From IMG/VR virus record IMGVR_UViG_3300042922_000196, positions 1-20,989 of that record: 20,989 nucleotides of DNA; one strand, given 5' to 3'. This document shows, piece by piece, positions 19,431 to 20,989 of the stretch. Below the pieces are notes generated by a model, which was given only the letters and a program-made list of their open reading frames with translations, ran no database searches and was not told where the DNA came from. Position 1 is the first letter of the stretch, and every line of letters starts with the position of its first letter. This stretch comes from a virus. Both the position numbers and the translations under genes were made by a program.

Positions 19431-20219
19431 TCAATTTCCTAATAGTTTCTTTTCTAATTCATCATAATCATATTCTCGCTGGTCATAGTTGTTGAAGGTT
19501 GTTACCTTGTGGTTCACAGCCTTATTCTGTTTACTATTCCCCTTGTCATTATCTCTTTTTATCCATTGCCTTATAGCTAAGTTATAGTTTTTATATGTCT
19601 TTCCATGCAGTTCTATATATTCATCCATTTTAGTAATAAATGATTTGATTAGCTTTTCATTAAAATCTTTAACTAACTTTTCATATTCTTTATCTGTTAA
19701 TGAGATATGATTATATTCTCCATATTTATGTTTAATTTCTTTTGGAGGTTTATTTTTAGGTTTTGGTTCTTCTTTATCTATACTATCCTTACCTATCTCT
19801 AACCTATCCTTACCTAACCTAACCTGTGTATCCATTTTGTCTACCACTTGGTTGTCACTTGGTATGACATTTTGTATATCATTTAATTCATAAGTTCCAT
19901 TATTCTCTACTAATAACCGTTTTTCTTCTTGATAAATTGTACTTGCATACCTGTCCGACCTTATATAATTGTGTATTCTCCAATGTTTTATTACACAAAT
20001 ACCATTTTCAAAAGGTATAATAAATTGCTTTGTTATCAGCAATCTAAAATCATCATTACTACAACCTATAACCCTTTGAATTTTCTTAGGTGAAGCTACA
20101 AAACCATCATCATCTGCCCTCATGCTAAGGTCGTAATATAACAACCTTGCACTCATGGGCATATCAAGGAACAAATCTGTATCAATTATTTTTAGAGAAA
20201 ACATTCTACGTTGTGCCAT
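19431..20219 (-). CDS. Phage replisome organizer (DnaD-like initiator)
   Basis: A 262-residue protein. Residues 1-110 are a winged-helix of the phage replisome organizer N-terminal family: MAQRRMFSLKIIDTDLFLDM, MSARLLYYDLSMRADDDGFV, then VIGCSNDDFRLLITKQFI and VIKHWRIHNYIRSDRY. A flexible linker with RLGKDRLEIGKDS follows (about 132-145). The C-terminal domain has KYGEYNHISLTDKEYEKLVK and the helical GKTYKNYNLAIRQWIKRD, seen in DnaD-like phage initiators. Such proteins open the phage origin and load the host helicase. The linker is encoded by direct repeats that may be the origin itself. No phage helicase or helicase loader is visible in the window. Confidence 0.9.
   Translation of the reverse strand: MAQRRMFSLKIIDTDLFLDMPMSARLLYYDLSMRADDDGFVASPKKIQRVIGCSNDDFRLLITKQFIIPFENGICVIKHWRIHNYIRSDRYASTIYQEEKRLLVENNGTYELNDIQNVIPSDNQVVDKMDTQVRLGKDRLEIGKDSIDKEEPKPKNKPPKEIKHKYGEYNHISLTDKEYEKLVKDFNEKLIKSFITKMDEYIELHGKTYKNYNLAIRQWIKRDNDKGNSKQNKAVNHKVTTFNNYDQREYDYDELEKKLLGN
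19783..19825. other. Iteron-like repeats in the replisome organizer gene (candidate replication origin)
   Basis: CTATCCTTACCTA occurs at 19783-19795 and again at 19804-19816 (plus strand), 21 bp apart, followed by AACCTAACCTG. On the minus strand they read TAGGTAAGGATAG and encode the Gly-Lys-Asp-Arg/Ser linker. Organizer genes of several Gram-positive phages carry their origin as such repeats. Confidence 0.6.
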
Positions 20220-20228
20220 AATATCACC

Positions 20229-20918
20229 TTATTTCTTTTGGCAAGCCATACATAAGCTATGTCCAAGTTTACTTTTACTGTAATTTGCAACCTTTTCTGA
20301 TATTTCAGCTCCGCATTTTTCACATTTGTATTTATTGGAAGATGTATTTTTATTATCTTGGTTGTTACTCATAGGTTCTGTTGACTCTGGTGTTTTATCT
20401 CCAAGTTTGTATCTAACAATATTTTTATTATCAACTATTTCTAAAGAAGAAATTTCACTTGCTTCATTATAATCAATATCCTTAACTCTAAACCTCACAC
20501 TAGAATTTACCGATAACCTATTATTTCTCTCACTATACTCGCCTTGATTTAAACTAATCCATATAAATGGTGCTGTATAAAGTTCTCTTCCTATTCCGAG
20601 ATTAAAACATGCTCTTTTAAAGCTATCAGAAGCCTGTCCTTTCTCTTTTTCTGTATTACTTTCAGTACCCACATCTTGTTTAGATACCCACATTCCCTTT
20701 TCTACATCATATACTCTTATAGTACAAAACAAATTACCGTTTATAACTTGATGCTCTCTTTCCCATCCTAGAGGCCCAAATACTTCATCAAGTATTTTCA
20801 TATCGCACCTAGCATCTTTATAGAGCAATAATATACACCCTGCACTATTTCCACTTTTTTTAACGCTTTGTACTCTGCATTCAATTTCAGCCGCTTTTAA
20901 AAGTCTTATACTATCCAT
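20229..20918 (-). CDS. Rad52/Sak-type single-strand annealing protein with C-terminal zinc finger
   Basis: A 229-residue protein. The annealing domain (residues 1-150) has the Rad52-like layout: LDEVFGPLGWEREHQVINGN, the central CTIRVYDVEKGMWVSKQDVG, then EKGQASDSFKRACFNLGIGR, which is the family's strongest motif. A variable linker with SESTEPMSNNQDNKN-like residues follows, and then a CxxC...CxxC finger (KYKCEKCGAEISEKVANYSK and HSLCMACQKK). It would anneal complementary strands during recombination-dependent replication, with the RecU-like resolvase downstream. GGAGGGA stands about 12 bases before the ATG, a rather long distance. Confidence 0.88.
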   Translation of the reverse strand: MDSIRLLKAAEIECRVQSVKKSGNSAGCILLLYKDARCDMKILDEVFGPLGWEREHQVINGNLFCTIRVYDVEKGMWVSKQDVGTESNTEKEKGQASDSFKRACFNLGIGRELYTAPFIWISLNQGEYSERNNRLSVNSSVRFRVKDIDYNEASEISSLEIVDNKNIVRYKLGDKTPESTEPMSNNQDNKNTSSNKYKCEKCGAEISEKVANYSKSKLGHSLCMACQKK

Positions 20919-20920
20919 AT

Positions 20921-20989
20921 TTAAAATATTCCCTCCAATATATAATAAATTTTCTTACTTATTTCCCAGTACCCAGCACTTCTAAATAT
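20921..20989 (-). CDS. C-terminal fragment of an upstream gene (frame uncertain)
   Basis: The right edge cuts an upstream gene. One frame is open to a TAA at 20921-20923 and reads IFRSAGYWEISKKIYYILEG, then IF. A second frame ends earlier with YLEVLGTGK and a TAA, also a plausible C-terminus. The fragment is too short to choose between them or to assign a function; its neighbour is a recombination gene. Confidence 0.35.
   Translation of the reverse strand: MFRSAGYWEISKKIYYILEGIF

Noticed and set aside
1-20989. CRISPR arrays, insertion sequences, tRNA genes, att sites
   Set aside because: No regularly spaced repeats, transposase frames, tRNA cloverleaf patterns or integrase gene were seen on either strand.

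Overview
This window reads as one block of a siphophage genome, most likely a prophage or temperate phage of a Clostridium-like member of the Bacillota. The DNA is very AT-rich (about 30% G+C by eye, not computed). Codon use is heavy in ATA, AGA and TTA, and AGGAGG-type ribosome binding sites precede most genes. Every convincing gene is on the minus strand, so transcription runs from high to low coordinates. No integrase, repressor, lysis gene, tail fibre or att site is in the window, so a temperate lifestyle is not shown directly.

Early/middle region (about 20,989 down to 12,409). It starts with the tail end of an unidentified gene, then a Rad52/Sak-type annealing protein with a zinc-finger tail and a DnaD-like replisome organizer that carries iteron-like repeats inside its gene. 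A dense cluster of small genes follows: a helix-turn-helix protein, two paralogous 35-41 residue proteins, a zinc-binding protein and a YopX-family protein. Next come a PP-loop/PAPS-reductase-like enzyme behind a long structured leader, a cytosine-methyltransferase-like protein, an HNH protein, a RecU-like resolvase, a Cys/His-rich miniprotein, a dimeric-type dUTPase, several unknown genes, and a RinA/ArpU-like late regulator.

Switch region (about 12,420 down to 11,700). The late-regulator gene ends inside three GTGCA direct repeats spaced exactly 11 bp. An extended -10 promoter candidate and then a strong hairpin follow. Several very small genes come next, including a two-helix membrane protein.

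Late region (about 11,686 down to 1). This is a classic HK97-type packaging and morphogenesis order: HNH endonuclease, a GC-rich cos candidate, TerS (P27 family), TerL, a small membrane protein, portal, prohead protease, major capsid protein, four head-tail connector/tail-completion proteins, a major tail protein with a C-terminal Ig-like domain, a tail assembly chaperone pair joined by a probable -1 frameshift, and the tape measure protein, which runs off the left edge.

The points most worth a second look are: the structured leader whose final hairpin covers the ribosome binding site of the PAPS-reductase-like gene; the duplicated miniprotein gene, one copy of which lies out of frame inside an HTH gene; the 11-bp phased repeats at the probable late promoter; the identical 23-bp translation start region shared by the major capsid and major tail genes; the 4 x 22-residue repeats in the tape measure; and the iterons in the replisome organizer gene. 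Coordinates, small ORFs and stems were read by hand; family names rest on motif recognition, not on database searches.
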